Shown here: positions 37,790 through 47,934 of the stretch, piece after piece
How the letters are laid out: each line of letters begins with the position of its first letter
Position numbering within the stretch: the first letter of the stretch is position 1
DNA from: Ephemeroptericola cinctiostellae
GTDB lineage: Bacteria > Pseudomonadota > Gammaproteobacteria > Burkholderiales > Burkholderiaceae
NCBI RefSeq assembly: GCF_003339525.1
Contig: NZ_CP031124.1
Location: forward strand, 1,612,001-1,676,000
Direction of reading: 5' to 3'
DNA: 64,000 nucleotides
Notes under the pieces: model-generated
Told to the model about the DNA's origin: nothing
Seen by the model: the letters and a program-made list of their open reading frames with translations, nothing else
Database searches by the model: none
Program-made: the position numbers and the translations under genes

Positions 37790-38503
37790 TTAAATGGGTG
37801 CGCCACTAAATACCACTATTTGCGCCTTGCCATGTTGAGTGTGAAGTTCAATGGTGTGCGCTTCATTCTGTGCGGCAAAAATGGGTATTGCACTTTGATT
37901 GGATTCAAAAATTGCCCCATTGATGGTGACTGTACCAACAATGGGCATAACAAAAGCATTGTGTCCTGCTGCAATCGGTACAATCAACACCGCCCCGTCA
38001 TCCAGCGAAATATCAAACAGATTGACTTCAGTTGGTGGTGTCAGTGGTGAGTGCGCTGAGCCATAACTGCCCAAGGGGACACGCACACGCACACCATTTT
38101 GTTTGACAACGGGGATGTCTTTTGCATCAAGGCTTAGGACAAAAGGCGCATCGCTTTTTTTCTCATCAGCCAAATCAACAAAGATTTGTAATTGGTGCAC
38201 GGTTTTACCGATTTCTAAAGGGTCTTCTTGATGGCGTATACCGCGACCAGCCGCTGCCCAATGCAAGCCGCCCGCGTGAATGAGGTTGTGGTTGCCCAAT
38301 GAGTCTTGGTTGTTTATTGGGGTTTGTGTGTCTTCAAATACATAAGACACTGCTGACAGCCCCACATGCTGGTGCATGGGGAACGTCGGTGCACTCATCC
38401 AAGCATGATCCACACCTAGAAAAGGTGCCATGCTGCCACTGCGCAATGCATGGGCACGAAAGTTATGGCCTCGGCTCATGGTTTGTAATTGAGCGGTGAT
38501 CAT
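37790..38503 (-). CDS. Pirin family protein
   Basis: 237 residues, bicupin. The N-terminal pirin domain has the metal site pattern PMHQHVGLSAVSYVFED followed by DSLGN and HWAAAGRGIRHQE; the C-terminal pirin domain follows from about residue 150. Bacterial pirins bind iron, and some have quercetinase activity or modulate metabolic enzymes. Divergent from a LysR gene 106 bases away, so autoregulated control of the pirin gene is likely. The hydrolase gene lies 104 bases downstream on the same strand. Confidence 0.87.
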   Translation of the reverse strand: MITAQLQTMSRGHNFRAHALRSGSMAPFLGVDHAWMSAPTFPMHQHVGLSAVSYVFEDTQTPINNQDSLGNHNLIHAGGLHWAAAGRGIRHQEDPLEIGKTVHQLQIFVDLADEKKSDAPFVLSLDAKDIPVVKQNGVRVRVPLGSYGSAHSPLTPPTEVNLFDISLDDGAVLIVPIAAGHNAFVMPIVGTVTINGAIFESNQSAIPIFAAQNEAHTIELHTQHGKAQIVVFSGAPI

Positions 38504-38609
38504 GGTGTACTCCTAAGGTTTGTTTCGATGATTGAAATCATACGCTTGAATTGATTTGGGATAAATGGGGTAAAATGGACTTGACTAATGCATTTTTGGA
38601 GCAATAAAA

Positions 38610-39491
38610 ATGAAGCAATTGAATGACATGGGCTTATTTGTCGAGGTGGTCAAAGCAATGAATTTTCGTCGCGCAGCAGAGGTGTTGGGCATGCCCAGCT
38701 CAACCTTGTCACGGCGCATCAGTGCATTAGAAAAGGCCATTGGTTTACGGCTGTTACATCGAACGACGCGAAAAATTGAGTTAACAGAAGCAGGACAGGT
38801 TTATTTTGAGCGGTGTAAACGAATTGTTGAAGAGGCTCGGCTGGCGCATGAGCAATTGGGTGATATGCTCGCTCAGCCAAGCGGTGTGCTGCGTGTTTCG
38901 CTGCCCGTTGATTTTTCGGTGACCTATTTGGCACCATTGATTGCCGAGTTTGCCAGACAGTTTCCTTTGATTGATTTTGATTTAAACGCCAGTCCACGCA
39001 ATGTAGATTTAGTCGGTGAGCCATTTGATGTGGCGATTCGCATGGGTGAACCTGTTGATTCGTTGTTAATTGCGAGGCCACTTGCTTCCTTATCCACCCA
39101 TATTTACGCTTCACCTGATTATATTGAGCAAAAAGGTGAGCCAAAGCAGCCCGCTGATCTGTCGCATCACGAGTGTTTGTACATGCTAAAAGCCAATACA
39201 TGGTTGCTGCATGATGACACGCAAAGTCATCATGTTGCTGTGAGCAGTCGTTTTATGCTCAATAGCATGGGCATGGTTCGACGCTTTGCAGCATTGGGTA
39301 TGGGTGTTGCCATTCTGCCCGCAGGCATAGCGGCCGATGATGTGGCGCATGGTTTGCTGCAACAGGTGTTGCCTGAGTGGCGAGGTGCGTCTATCCCAGT
39401 GTATGCCTTAACAGAGACACGTCTTTTGCCAGCTAAAGTGTTGCGTTTTATTGAGTTTTTACGGTTGCATTTAGCGGCACAGCCAGCATAG
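38610..39491 (+). CDS. LysR-family transcriptional regulator
   Basis: 293 residues. The N-terminal winged helix-turn-helix covers MNFRRAAEVLGMPSSTLSRRISALEKAIGLRLLHRTTRKIELTEAG (written here by region 17-62 of the protein, in several motifs: RRAAEVLG, SSTLSRRISALE, LLHRTTR). A periplasmic-binding-protein-like effector domain follows from about residue 90. It is of the CrgA/AaeR-like subgroup (GVLRVSLPVDF). It is divergently transcribed from the pirin gene, its most likely target. A bidirectional terminator lies downstream. Confidence 0.92.
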   Translation: MKQLNDMGLFVEVVKAMNFRRAAEVLGMPSSTLSRRISALEKAIGLRLLHRTTRKIELTEAGQVYFERCKRIVEEARLAHEQLGDMLAQPSGVLRVSLPVDFSVTYLAPLIAEFARQFPLIDFDLNASPRNVDLVGEPFDVAIRMGEPVDSLLIARPLASLSTHIYASPDYIEQKGEPKQPADLSHHECLYMLKANTWLLHDDTQSHHVAVSSRFMLNSMGMVRRFAALGMGVAILPAGIAADDVAHGLLQQVLPEWRGASIPVYALTETRLLPAKVLRFIEFLRLHLAAQPA

Positions 39492-39721
39492 ATTTTGTTT
39501 GTGAATCGAGTTATTTCAGATTGGGGTGATAATCGAAACCTAAATCATCCGATTCATCCGATGAGTCATTACGGGCTTGCCTCCAATCTCCTGCGCTGTG
39601 AGAGGTCGTGTCAAGTACAAGTATGGCGGAATCGGTGTGGTTTTCATCAAATTGGGCAGCGCAGTTTATTGAGGATGGATTGAAATGAGCATTCTGTACC
39701 TTATTTAATTGACCTGATGTG

Positions 39722-39753
39722 AAAAATCCCCAGCCTTTCGACTGGGGATTTTT
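39722..39753. terminator. Bidirectional terminator downstream of lysR
   Basis: Arms AAAAATCCCCAG and CTGGGGATTTTT around CCTTTCGA. T-runs occur on both sides in the respective reading directions. Confidence 0.82.
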
Positions 39754-39768
39754 GTAGGTTTTTTTGTT

Positions 39769-39800
39769 GCACATTGAACTGAGGCCTCAATTCAATGTGC
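39769..39800. repeat. 32-base near-perfect palindrome
   Basis: Arms GCACATTGAACTGAGG and CCTCAATTCAATGTGC meet without a loop and differ at one position. No T-run follows in either direction, so it is not a standard terminator. It lies between the groEL and lysR terminators. Confidence 0.7.
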
Positions 39801-39810
39801 AGCTCAAACC

Positions 39811-39836
39811 AAAAAAAGCAAAGGTTTGCTTTTTTT
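39811..39836 (-). terminator. groEL terminator
   Basis: Inverted repeat AAAAAAAGCAAA / TTTGCTTTTTTT with a tight centre, seven bases after the groEL stop on the minus strand. The seven T form the U-tract. Confidence 0.78.
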
Positions 39837-39842
39837 GACACA

Positions 39843-41746
<1,904 letters not shown>

Positions 41747-42037
41747 TTAGTTTTGAACCACGCCCATGATGTCTTCTTCGCGCATGACGAGCACTTCGTC
41801 ACCGTCGATTTTTACAGTTTGGCCTGCATATTTACCGAACAACACGCGATCACCAACTTTAACGTCAAGGGCTTGTTGTACGCCTTGGTCGTTGCGTTTG
41901 CCTGGACCGACAGCGATGACTTCACCTTGATCTGGCTTTTCAGTCGCGCTTTCAGGGATGACGATGCCCGAAGCGGTCGTGCGCTCCGCGTCAACACGTT
42001 TAACAATCACGCGGTCGTGCAATGGACGAATGTTCAT
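41747..42037 (-). CDS. groES: Co-chaperonin GroES (10 kDa)
   Basis: Heptameric lid of the GroEL chamber. 96 residues. [21 protein letters not shown] opens the protein; the mobile loop ([15 protein letters not shown]), [11 protein letters not shown] and the C-terminal EEDIMGVV are all standard. AGGAG lies six bases before the ATG. First gene of the groES-groEL operon, transcribed leftward from the promoter at 42146-42174 through a leader of about 100 bases. Confidence 0.98.
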   Translation of the reverse strand: MNIRPLHDRVIVKRVDAERTTASGIVIPESATEKPDQGEVIAVGPGKRNDQGVQQALDVKVGDRVLFGKYAGQTVKIDGDEVLVMREEDIMGVVQN

Positions 42038-42119
42038 GGATAACTCCTATCAGTTTAAGAACAATAAAATCAAAATGTTAGGGCGTTGTTGGACGTTCTA
42101 TTTTCCAAAAAGTACCGTT

Positions 42120-42146
42120 TTAGCACTCACGTCCCTAGACTGCTAA
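42120..42146. promoter_or_regulatory. CIRCE element (HrcA operator)
   Basis: TTAGCACTC, nine bases, then GACTGCTAA. This matches the CIRCE consensus (TTAGCACTC-N9-GAGTGCTAA) at all but one base. It abuts the groES -10 element and overlaps the expected start site, where bound HrcA would block transcription. Confidence 0.9.
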
Positions 42147-42174
42147 TTATGATGGCTTTATCCATATATTTCAA
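42146..42174 (-). promoter_or_regulatory. groES promoter, sigma70 with overlapping sigma32-like match
   Basis: On the minus strand: -35 TTGAAA (42174-42169), 17 bases, -10 CATAAT (42151-42146). The same stretch also reads CCCTTGAAA, about 13 bases, then GCCATCATAA, close to the heat-shock sigma32 pattern (CTTGAAA ... CCCATNT). CIRCE lies immediately downstream, so dual heat-shock control is plausible. Confidence 0.7.
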
Positions 42175-42295
42175 GGGGAAAGGCGGAATCTTTTCACATC
42201 CAATTTATTCTTTTCAGGCATACCACTGTGAAAGTCATTTGCGTCATTGGATGCACCCTCGTACAATGGATGCATTCTTTTAATCGACTTCTCTT

Positions 42296-43033
42296 ATGAC
42301 CTTTCTAATTTCCCCACCAACGACTGAGACAGAACAATTCATCCATGCGATTCAACACCATGGCTATGCGGTCATTGCCGCAACTGATGTGAACCAGTGG
42401 GCAAGTGATGAAACGGGCCACAATTTAAGTGCATTGGTGGCCAGTTGGAATGATTTACCCCCCGATCATTATTTAAAGGATGGCGGACGCTATCGCCGTC
42501 GCCGCCATTCTTGTTTCATTGCCGAGGCCGATCAAGTGATGCAAGTGCCGCATCGTGCGCATTGGCAGCCTTTGGCTTATAACGCTTTGCATGGTGGCAT
42601 GGAGCGCATGTTTGAGCCCATTGAGCCTGCTGTGATTGCGAATCCTGCATGGCAAAATGTGCTGCGGATTTTGGCAAAGCAATGCTCATCATTAAAAGGT
42701 GAGCAGCCATGGTTCATTGAGGCTCATCAATTTCGCATTGACACCACCGATGGCATCGGACGCCCCACACCTGAAGGTGCGCACCGTGATGGCGTTGATT
42801 TTGTGGCTGTGTTGGTGGTTGGGCGTGAGGGCATCAAAGGCGGAGAAACCCGTGTATTTGAGTCAGATGGGCCAAATGGACAACGTTTCACCTTAATCGA
42901 ACCGTGGACATTGTTGTTTTTAGATGATGAAAAAGTCATCCATGAGTCGACCCCGATTCAGCCGTTGGATGGGGCGGGTCATCGGGATACTTTGGTATTA
43001 ACTTTTAGGCGTGGTGGGTTTCAAGGTGTGTAG
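42296..43033 (+). CDS. 2-oxoglutarate/Fe(II) dioxygenase of the amino-acid hydroxylase type
   Basis: 245 residues, 2OG-Fe dioxygenase family (PF10014 type), which includes the Bacillus L-isoleucine 4-hydroxylase. The iron triad is His163 and Asp165 (EGAHRDGVD) with His216 (DDEKVIHES); Arg230 (GHRDTLVLTFRR) should bind 2-oxoglutarate. Spacing between these residues matches the isoleucine hydroxylase closely. The likely reaction is hydroxylation of a free aliphatic amino acid; the substrate is not known. It is convergent with the porin gene (11-base gap) and divergent from groES. Confidence 0.85.
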   Translation: MTFLISPPTTETEQFIHAIQHHGYAVIAATDVNQWASDETGHNLSALVASWNDLPPDHYLKDGGRYRRRRHSCFIAEADQVMQVPHRAHWQPLAYNALHGGMERMFEPIEPAVIANPAWQNVLRILAKQCSSLKGEQPWFIEAHQFRIDTTDGIGRPTPEGAHRDGVDFVAVLVVGREGIKGGETRVFESDGPNGQRFTLIEPWTLLFLDDEKVIHESTPIQPLDGAGHRDTLVLTFRRGGFQGV

Positions 43034-43044
43034 GATTGAAGTGG

Positions 43045-44604
43045 TTAAAATTGATGAGAAAGCCCAATGTCGGCTGCCGCACCGAAAATGCGATTAAAAC
43101 GTGCATAAGTTTTGTTCTTGATCGTCAGCTTGCCTTGCGCTCGCTCGACCATTAAATTGGTAAATATTTGGGTGTGATGTCCAAAATGATGAACATATCC
43201 AAGACCCAGTTTGTCAATTTTAAGTGTGGCGTTGCTGTTTTTGTAAGTAAACGTTTTAAATTTTTGTATGCCATAGTTGGCAAATAAAGTGTCAATTGGT
43301 GTGATGTTTAGTGCCAATGAAGCTTGTGCGGTGTGGTGGTTGAGATAAATTTTGGGTGAGTAACTGATTTTTCCTTGGGCGAAAGAACCGCTTAAGGTTA
43401 AATTTCGCCATGAGTAAGAACCCATCACTTTCCACTCATTATTAAGCAATGGTGGGACAAGTGTATCGCCTAAACCCGTCAATCTTATGAGTTTCGAATC
43501 ACGTAAATCCCCTAAAATTCCCCAAATCTCATCGGCTGAAAAATACTGCTTTTGCCAACCTGCGCCAAGATAACCGTTAGATGCAGTGTATCGAGTGGCC
43601 AAACCAAAAGAAGCTTTGCGTTTTGGATTTTGAGAGCCTTCGTAAGTGTTTCCCATGACACCTGCTCGGGTTGTTCTGGCAGCCATGAATTGGATGTTTT
43701 TATTATTAAAATCATAAAAAGCACCGTTGCTCCACAAGCCACCCAGCAATGTTTGATTCATATCTGTGTCAAATTTGGCATGTAATTTGCCCACGCTGTT
43801 ATCCAACCTGTCAAATGGTGTATTTGAGCGGCCAAAATACAGTTGATGTTGCCCCATGTCGTTTTGAAAGCGGAGTCCCACCAATGATTTGTTGTGGTTG
43901 TATTTGGGGGTGATGCCCCCATTGTCACGGCTTCCTGTGTAAAGAACGCCATTGTTTGCACTAAAACCCATTTCTAATTGTGCAAAAGCTGAGGTTTGAT
44001 GGCCGAGATCTTCTTTGATTTTGATGCCAACATAAGAGTCACCTTCAGATTTTTGCTTAAACTTAACCATGCGCTCGAGAGCGAGGACATGTTTAAGTGC
44101 TTTGCGCTCTGTTTCAATAAAGTGTTTCACTTTGATTTTTTTTGCTGCATCGATCAAATTTTTTAAATCATCTTTGTCCTCAGATGTCCATAGGCTGTTT
44201 TTGTCGATGGCCTTTGCAGCATCAATGAGCGCATCTATGCTGCTTTGACTCACATCCTTGCCGCCATTTTTGATCGCTTGTAGAATGTTGATGTCTTTGA
44301 TGGCATCGATTAGTTTCTGGATGTCGGCACGTTGCTCATCAATTTGAAAGTCATCATTTAATTTATGAGCTGCGGCGACAACGGCATCTAAATCTGAAAT
44401 GATGCCAGATGATGAAAGGCGATTTCTTTCAGCGCGTTGTGCTTTCCATAAACGCTGTAAACCGCCATTGTCTAATAAATCAAGGTATTTGCTTTGAGCC
44501 TCATACGCAATTTGCATCGAACCATACAGTTCGATGCTTGATGCGGCATGTGTTAAGCTGGAATAAGTGATAAATATGAATGCTACCCCTGTACCTTTTA
44601 TCAT
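43045..44604 (-). CDS. Gram-negative porin with a large helical insertion
   Basis: Outer-membrane porin of the betaproteobacterial general-porin family. 519 residues against about 350-400 for relatives. Signal peptide 1-20 (cut THA-ASS). Strand 1 is SIELYGSMQIAYE (23-35). The family resumes at SYVGIKIKEDLGHQTSAFAQLEMGF (190-214, with GxKxxEDLG and FxQLExGF motifs), and later strands and the terminal Phe (GLSHQF) are normal. Between them, residues about 38-188 are a Lys/Asp/Ala/Leu/Ile-rich stretch with helical character and repeats of the type LIDAIKDI, LIDAAKAI and LIDAAKKI. Relatives have only about 30 residues there. The insertion would sit on the inside or periplasmic/extracellular rim near strand 1-2. 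Confidence 0.82.
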   Translation of the reverse strand: MIKGTGVAFIFITYSSLTHAASSIELYGSMQIAYEAQSKYLDLLDNGGLQRLWKAQRAERNRLSSSGIISDLDAVVAAAHKLNDDFQIDEQRADIQKLIDAIKDINILQAIKNGGKDVSQSSIDALIDAAKAIDKNSLWTSEDKDDLKNLIDAAKKIKVKHFIETERKALKHVLALERMVKFKQKSEGDSYVGIKIKEDLGHQTSAFAQLEMGFSANNGVLYTGSRDNGGITPKYNHNKSLVGLRFQNDMGQHQLYFGRSNTPFDRLDNSVGKLHAKFDTDMNQTLLGGLWSNGAFYDFNNKNIQFMAARTTRAGVMGNTYEGSQNPKRKASFGLATRYTASNGYLGAGWQKQYFSADEIWGILGDLRDSKLIRLTGLGDTLVPPLLNNEWKVMGSYSWRNLTLSGSFAQGKISYSPKIYLNHHTAQASLALNITPIDTLFANYGIQKFKTFTYKNSNATLKIDKLGLGYVHHFGHHTQIFTNLMVERAQGKLTIKNKTYARFNRIFGAAADIGLSHQF

Positions 44605-44677
44605 TTCGCCCTTTAGATGTGTTTATTATTGTTTGATCAAGGGCGGATTCTAGCACAAAGGGGGAAGGAGAATGGTC

Positions 44678-45523
44678 TTATCTCAACGCATTCATCGCCT
44701 GCACAAGCCCCTGCGCCGCAACTGTGGCGGCTTGCGCGAAGTCTTCACCTTTAGAAGCATAAATGATGCCACGTGATGAGTTGATCATCACACCTGTGCC
44801 ATTTTCAGTTAAGCCTGCTTTTAAGGTGGCGTTCAAATCCCCGCCTTGCGCGCCAATGCCTGGGATCAATAAAGGCATATCACCAACCAAATCCCGTACG
44901 AGTTTCACTTCATTTGGGAAGGTGGCGCCAACAACAAGGGCACATTGACCATTGGTGTTCCATTTGTCTGCGACGAGGTGGGCGACATGTTGATAGAGTG
45001 GCCGTGTGTGGTCATCGACACTGACATTGAGGAATTGTAAGTCACTGCCACCTGCATTGGAGGTGCGGCACAGGACAATGACCCCTTTGTTGCTGTAACT
45101 CAAATAGGGTTCAACGGAGTCAAAGCCCATATATGGGTTGACTGTGACGGCATCGGCTTGGTAGCGATCAAATGCTTCAATGGCATATTGTGTGGCGGTG
45201 GAGCCAATGTCACCGCGTTTGGCATCGAGAATGACGGGGATGTGCGGATGGTGGGTGTGGCTGTAAGCGATCAGATCTTGTAGAACATGTTCGGCACTGT
45301 GGGCTGCAAAGTAAGCGATTTGTGGTTTGAAGCTGCATGCATAGGGTGCAGTGGCGTCAATGATGGTTTTACAAAACTCAAAAATAGCTTGTTCAATGGG
45401 TAAGGCTTGCAAGTGTGTAGGCATCATCTGAATGTCGGGGTCGAGACCGACGCACAGCAGTGAGTTCTGTGTGTGCCAAGCTTGGTTGAGCTGTTGCATG
45501 AACGCGGGGCGCGGGGTGATCAT
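44678..45523 (-). CDS. pyrF: Orotidine 5'-phosphate decarboxylase (type 2)
   Basis: Last step of UMP synthesis. 281 residues, the longer type 2 form found in Burkholderiales, mycobacteria and myxobacteria. The catalytic Lys/Asp network is [11 protein letters not shown]; the substrate end is [11 protein letters not shown] and [14 protein letters not shown] at 45523 and the in-frame ATG at 45499 are both possible; the first gives the family's usual N-terminal FMQQLNQAW segment. Single gene between the porin and the protease. Confidence 0.93.
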   Translation of the reverse strand: MITPRPAFMQQLNQAWHTQNSLLCVGLDPDIQMMPTHLQALPIEQAIFEFCKTIIDATAPYACSFKPQIAYFAAHSAEHVLQDLIAYSHTHHPHIPVILDAKRGDIGSTATQYAIEAFDRYQADAVTVNPYMGFDSVEPYLSYSNKGVIVLCRTSNAGGSDLQFLNVSVDDHTRPLYQHVAHLVADKWNTNGQCALVVGATFPNEVKLVRDLVGDMPLLIPGIGAQGGDLNATLKAGLTENGTGVMINSSRGIIYASKGEDFAQAATVAAQGLVQAMNALR

Positions 45524-45572
45524 AATAAACGTCCTCTAAATAAATGTGAGTGGTAAGTATCGATGCTTTATT

Positions 45573-46664
45573 TTATTGTGTCGCCGCTTTGCGCAAGGTG
45601 TCAATGCGCTCCGTTGTCGGCGGGTGGTTGGCGAACAAGTCGCCTAAATTAAAATTTGATTTGCTCGTTTTACTGCTGTCTTTTGAAGGTGGGTTGGCTT
45701 TACTGGACGCATCTGTTTTTTTTGTTTCGTGTTTTTGTTCCATGATGACAAAGAAATCTGCCAGTACGGCGGGTGAGATGCTGTTTAATCTCATCATTTT
45801 AATCGCATAATTGTCAGCATCACGCTCAAAATCACGCGAGTATTTTTCAGAAAAAAGTGAAGATGCACCCAAGTTAACCAAGGTGCTGCCATAATCACCC
45901 AACCAAGAGGCGACGGCAAAGCTGACAATGCTGTTTTGAATGATGCCGCGCATGGTGTGACGGTGGGCCACATGGCCGAGTTCATGTGAGAGTACGCCCA
46001 TGGTTTGGTCATCTGAAGTGGTAAGGTTGACCAGTTCGTCGAGCAAAACCACATCCCCAGACGGGAGTGCAAAAGCATTGGGGCCGATGTCGGGTGCGCT
46101 GTAAAAATGCAGTTTGAATGGCACTTTGGTGTCTGGTTTTTTGAGCGCATTGAATTGGGTCAAAAGCGCCAATTGTCTTTTTTTACTTAGCTTGCTTGGT
46201 TGAAGTGTTTCATTGTCTTCCATTTGCGTCAATGCTTCTTGACTCATGTCATCAAGCAAATGGCTGGGCATACGGTCTGCAATGCGTTCGGCAACCACAG
46301 GCAATGCGAAAAAGTACAACAGGGCGACCAATCCGACAAAAGTCATCAGTGCACCAGCGATGAATGGCCACGTGCGATAATGGCGGTCAAACCAACGCAT
46401 TTGACGTAAATGGGGGACGTTTAAGCTGTCCAGCAGTCGTTCGGCATCGGCGTTGTCATGAAATTCAAGCGCCATATTGTTCGACAAATTGATGAAGCGT
46501 CGACCATTTGGTGTCGACAACGTCGGGCTGATGTCTTGGTCTTCGATGGTGTATGCTTGCCCATTGGCACGAATGATGAGTTTCCCATTGTAAACAGAGA
46601 CTTGCGCTTCATGTGCGAGTGCTGACGTGCCGTCATAAAATTCAATGCGTGCCATAAATGTCAT
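45573..46664 (-). CDS. M48 family membrane metalloprotease
   Basis: Ste24/HtpX-type zinc protease. 363 residues. An N-terminal beta-rich domain of about 90 residues (ARIEFYDGTSALAHEAQV) is followed by one membrane helix at about 98-125 and the peptidase domain. HELGH (227-231) supplies two zinc His and the catalytic Glu; the third ligand is a Glu in RDFERDADNYA. The C-terminus ends in FANHPPTTERI, the family's second signature. ATG at 46664 or 46655. It follows a DUF898 gene by 43 bases on the same strand, a recurrent pairing, so the two may work in one quality-control process (inference). Confidence 0.88.
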   Translation of the reverse strand: MTFMARIEFYDGTSALAHEAQVSVYNGKLIIRANGQAYTIEDQDISPTLSTPNGRRFINLSNNMALEFHDNADAERLLDSLNVPHLRQMRWFDRHYRTWPFIAGALMTFVGLVALLYFFALPVVAERIADRMPSHLLDDMSQEALTQMEDNETLQPSKLSKKRQLALLTQFNALKKPDTKVPFKLHFYSAPDIGPNAFALPSGDVVLLDELVNLTTSDDQTMGVLSHELGHVAHRHTMRGIIQNSIVSFAVASWLGDYGSTLVNLGASSLFSEKYSRDFERDADNYAIKMMRLNSISPAVLADFFVIMEQKHETKKTDASSKANPPSKDSSKTSKSNFNLGDLFANHPPTTERIDTLRKAATQ

Positions 46665-46707
46665 GCGCCTTAACTTAATTAACCTTAATTAAAAAGATCT
46701 GTTGGAT

Positions 46708-47910
46708 TTACCAACCGATGTCGATGTCGAACATGTCTGCCACTTCTGCAGAACGTGTGGTGTCTTCATCGAGTGTGGCTTGAGCCACATCAAAATCATG
46801 CGAGGGGGTGACGCTGATGCTTTCGATGCGTCGTTTGGTGATGATCATGTGGGCGAATGGAATGAAAATCCCTAGGGTCAACAAGCTGGCGATAAAGCAG
46901 CCATAACGAATGAAATACAAGCGCACAATCGACAGGTCACAGGCAAAACGACTTTTGCCAATCGCGATGTGGTTCCATGATTCTTTGAAAATTAAGTCTT
47001 GCGTCAATACACGGCCAATCACGTACACCATGTAAATGAACAAAAGATAAAGCCCCGCCATAATTAAAATTTGTGATTGAGTGGGGTGTGTCATTATATT
47101 GCTGATCTCTTTAGAGAGGCCTTTTAACAATGAACTGCTTGATGCGAATGCTAAGGCCATCAAACCCAGCATCACCAAAGCCGTGACTACGATGTTCAAA
47201 ATATAAATCCCAAAAAATGCCCCAGCAGAACTACTGAATTGAAAGGCGTTATTACCCCAGCGAGAGTGCTCAATGCGATAACGGCGTAACCGATAAACCA
47301 CGTAGGGGAATGCCCAGCCAGCGGTAAAAATGACAATCAAGGCGCTCTTGAGGTAAATGCTGTACATGGCTTTGGCTGTGCCGACGAATCGAAAGCGTAC
47401 GTTGCGGTAGCTGGAATTTCGGGTGTAAAAACGAATGCTAGAGCGATAGAGCCATGGAAATGCAATGATGAACATCAAAGAGAAAAACCCAGCCAACTTT
47501 GCACCAAAGATGTTGGTTGCATTTGAAATAAAAATCAAGCCGATGCCGATGATGCGTCCAATCAAGATTTTTTTTGGCTCCCCATGAAAACCAAAAGCAA
47601 AACCACCCAATTGGGTGTTTTGATGGACATACTGCAGTCGGCGCACTTTTGCCCAAGCTGAATAGATGCCAAGGGTCACAATGGTTAAAATCCAATTGGT
47701 CAACCACAAGGATAAATAATCCTTGCCGCGCCCAGAGAAGCTAAAACGCAACGGTGTTGCAGCCGTTGGGTGAACGGCATCCCAATCATCGGGCTGACCA
47801 TCCAATGCTTTGTGTAAAGATTCATTGGCCAAAGGGTCTGGTGTGGCTTGAGAGGGGCCTTGCACTTCAAAAGCAGGTGAGATTTCAGATGAAATATGTT
47901 GATTATCCAT
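46708..47910 (-). CDS. DUF898 (YjgN-like) membrane protein
   Basis: 400 residues. The DUF898 opening RFSFSGRGKDYLSLWLTNWILTIVTLGIYSAWAKVRRLQY is present (two-part motif: FSFSGRG and GIYSAWAKVRR), followed by another copy-like half with WNHIAIGKSRF and LTLGIFIPFAHMIITKRR. About nine hydrophobic segments. N- and C-terminal tails are acidic and soluble. Function of the family is not known. It lies directly upstream of the M48 protease gene and just after the PlpD-like gene. Confidence 0.82.
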   Translation of the reverse strand: MDNQHISSEISPAFEVQGPSQATPDPLANESLHKALDGQPDDWDAVHPTAATPLRFSFSGRGKDYLSLWLTNWILTIVTLGIYSAWAKVRRLQYVHQNTQLGGFAFGFHGEPKKILIGRIIGIGLIFISNATNIFGAKLAGFFSLMFIIAFPWLYRSSIRFYTRNSSYRNVRFRFVGTAKAMYSIYLKSALIVIFTAGWAFPYVVYRLRRYRIEHSRWGNNAFQFSSSAGAFFGIYILNIVVTALVMLGLMALAFASSSSLLKGLSKEISNIMTHPTQSQILIMAGLYLLFIYMVYVIGRVLTQDLIFKESWNHIAIGKSRFACDLSIVRLYFIRYGCFIASLLTLGIFIPFAHMIITKRRIESISVTPSHDFDVAQATLDEDTTRSAEVADMFDIDIGW

Positions 47911-47934
47911 TTGATTTTATTTGACTTTATATTT

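Larger units (their letters stand above)
39492..39842. other. 351-base region between convergent lysR and groEL
   Basis: No gene supported. It holds three hairpins listed separately: a bidirectional terminator, a 32-base palindrome and the groEL terminator. An 87-codon frame on the minus strand (39511-39774) runs through the hairpins and has no family content; it may be a gene remnant. Confidence 0.6.

Noticed and set aside
39511..39774. 87-codon minus-strand frame between lysR and groEL
   Set aside because: Runs through a strong terminator hairpin and lacks a ribosome binding site. The Asp/Ser-rich C-terminal end might be a gene remnant, but no family was recognised.
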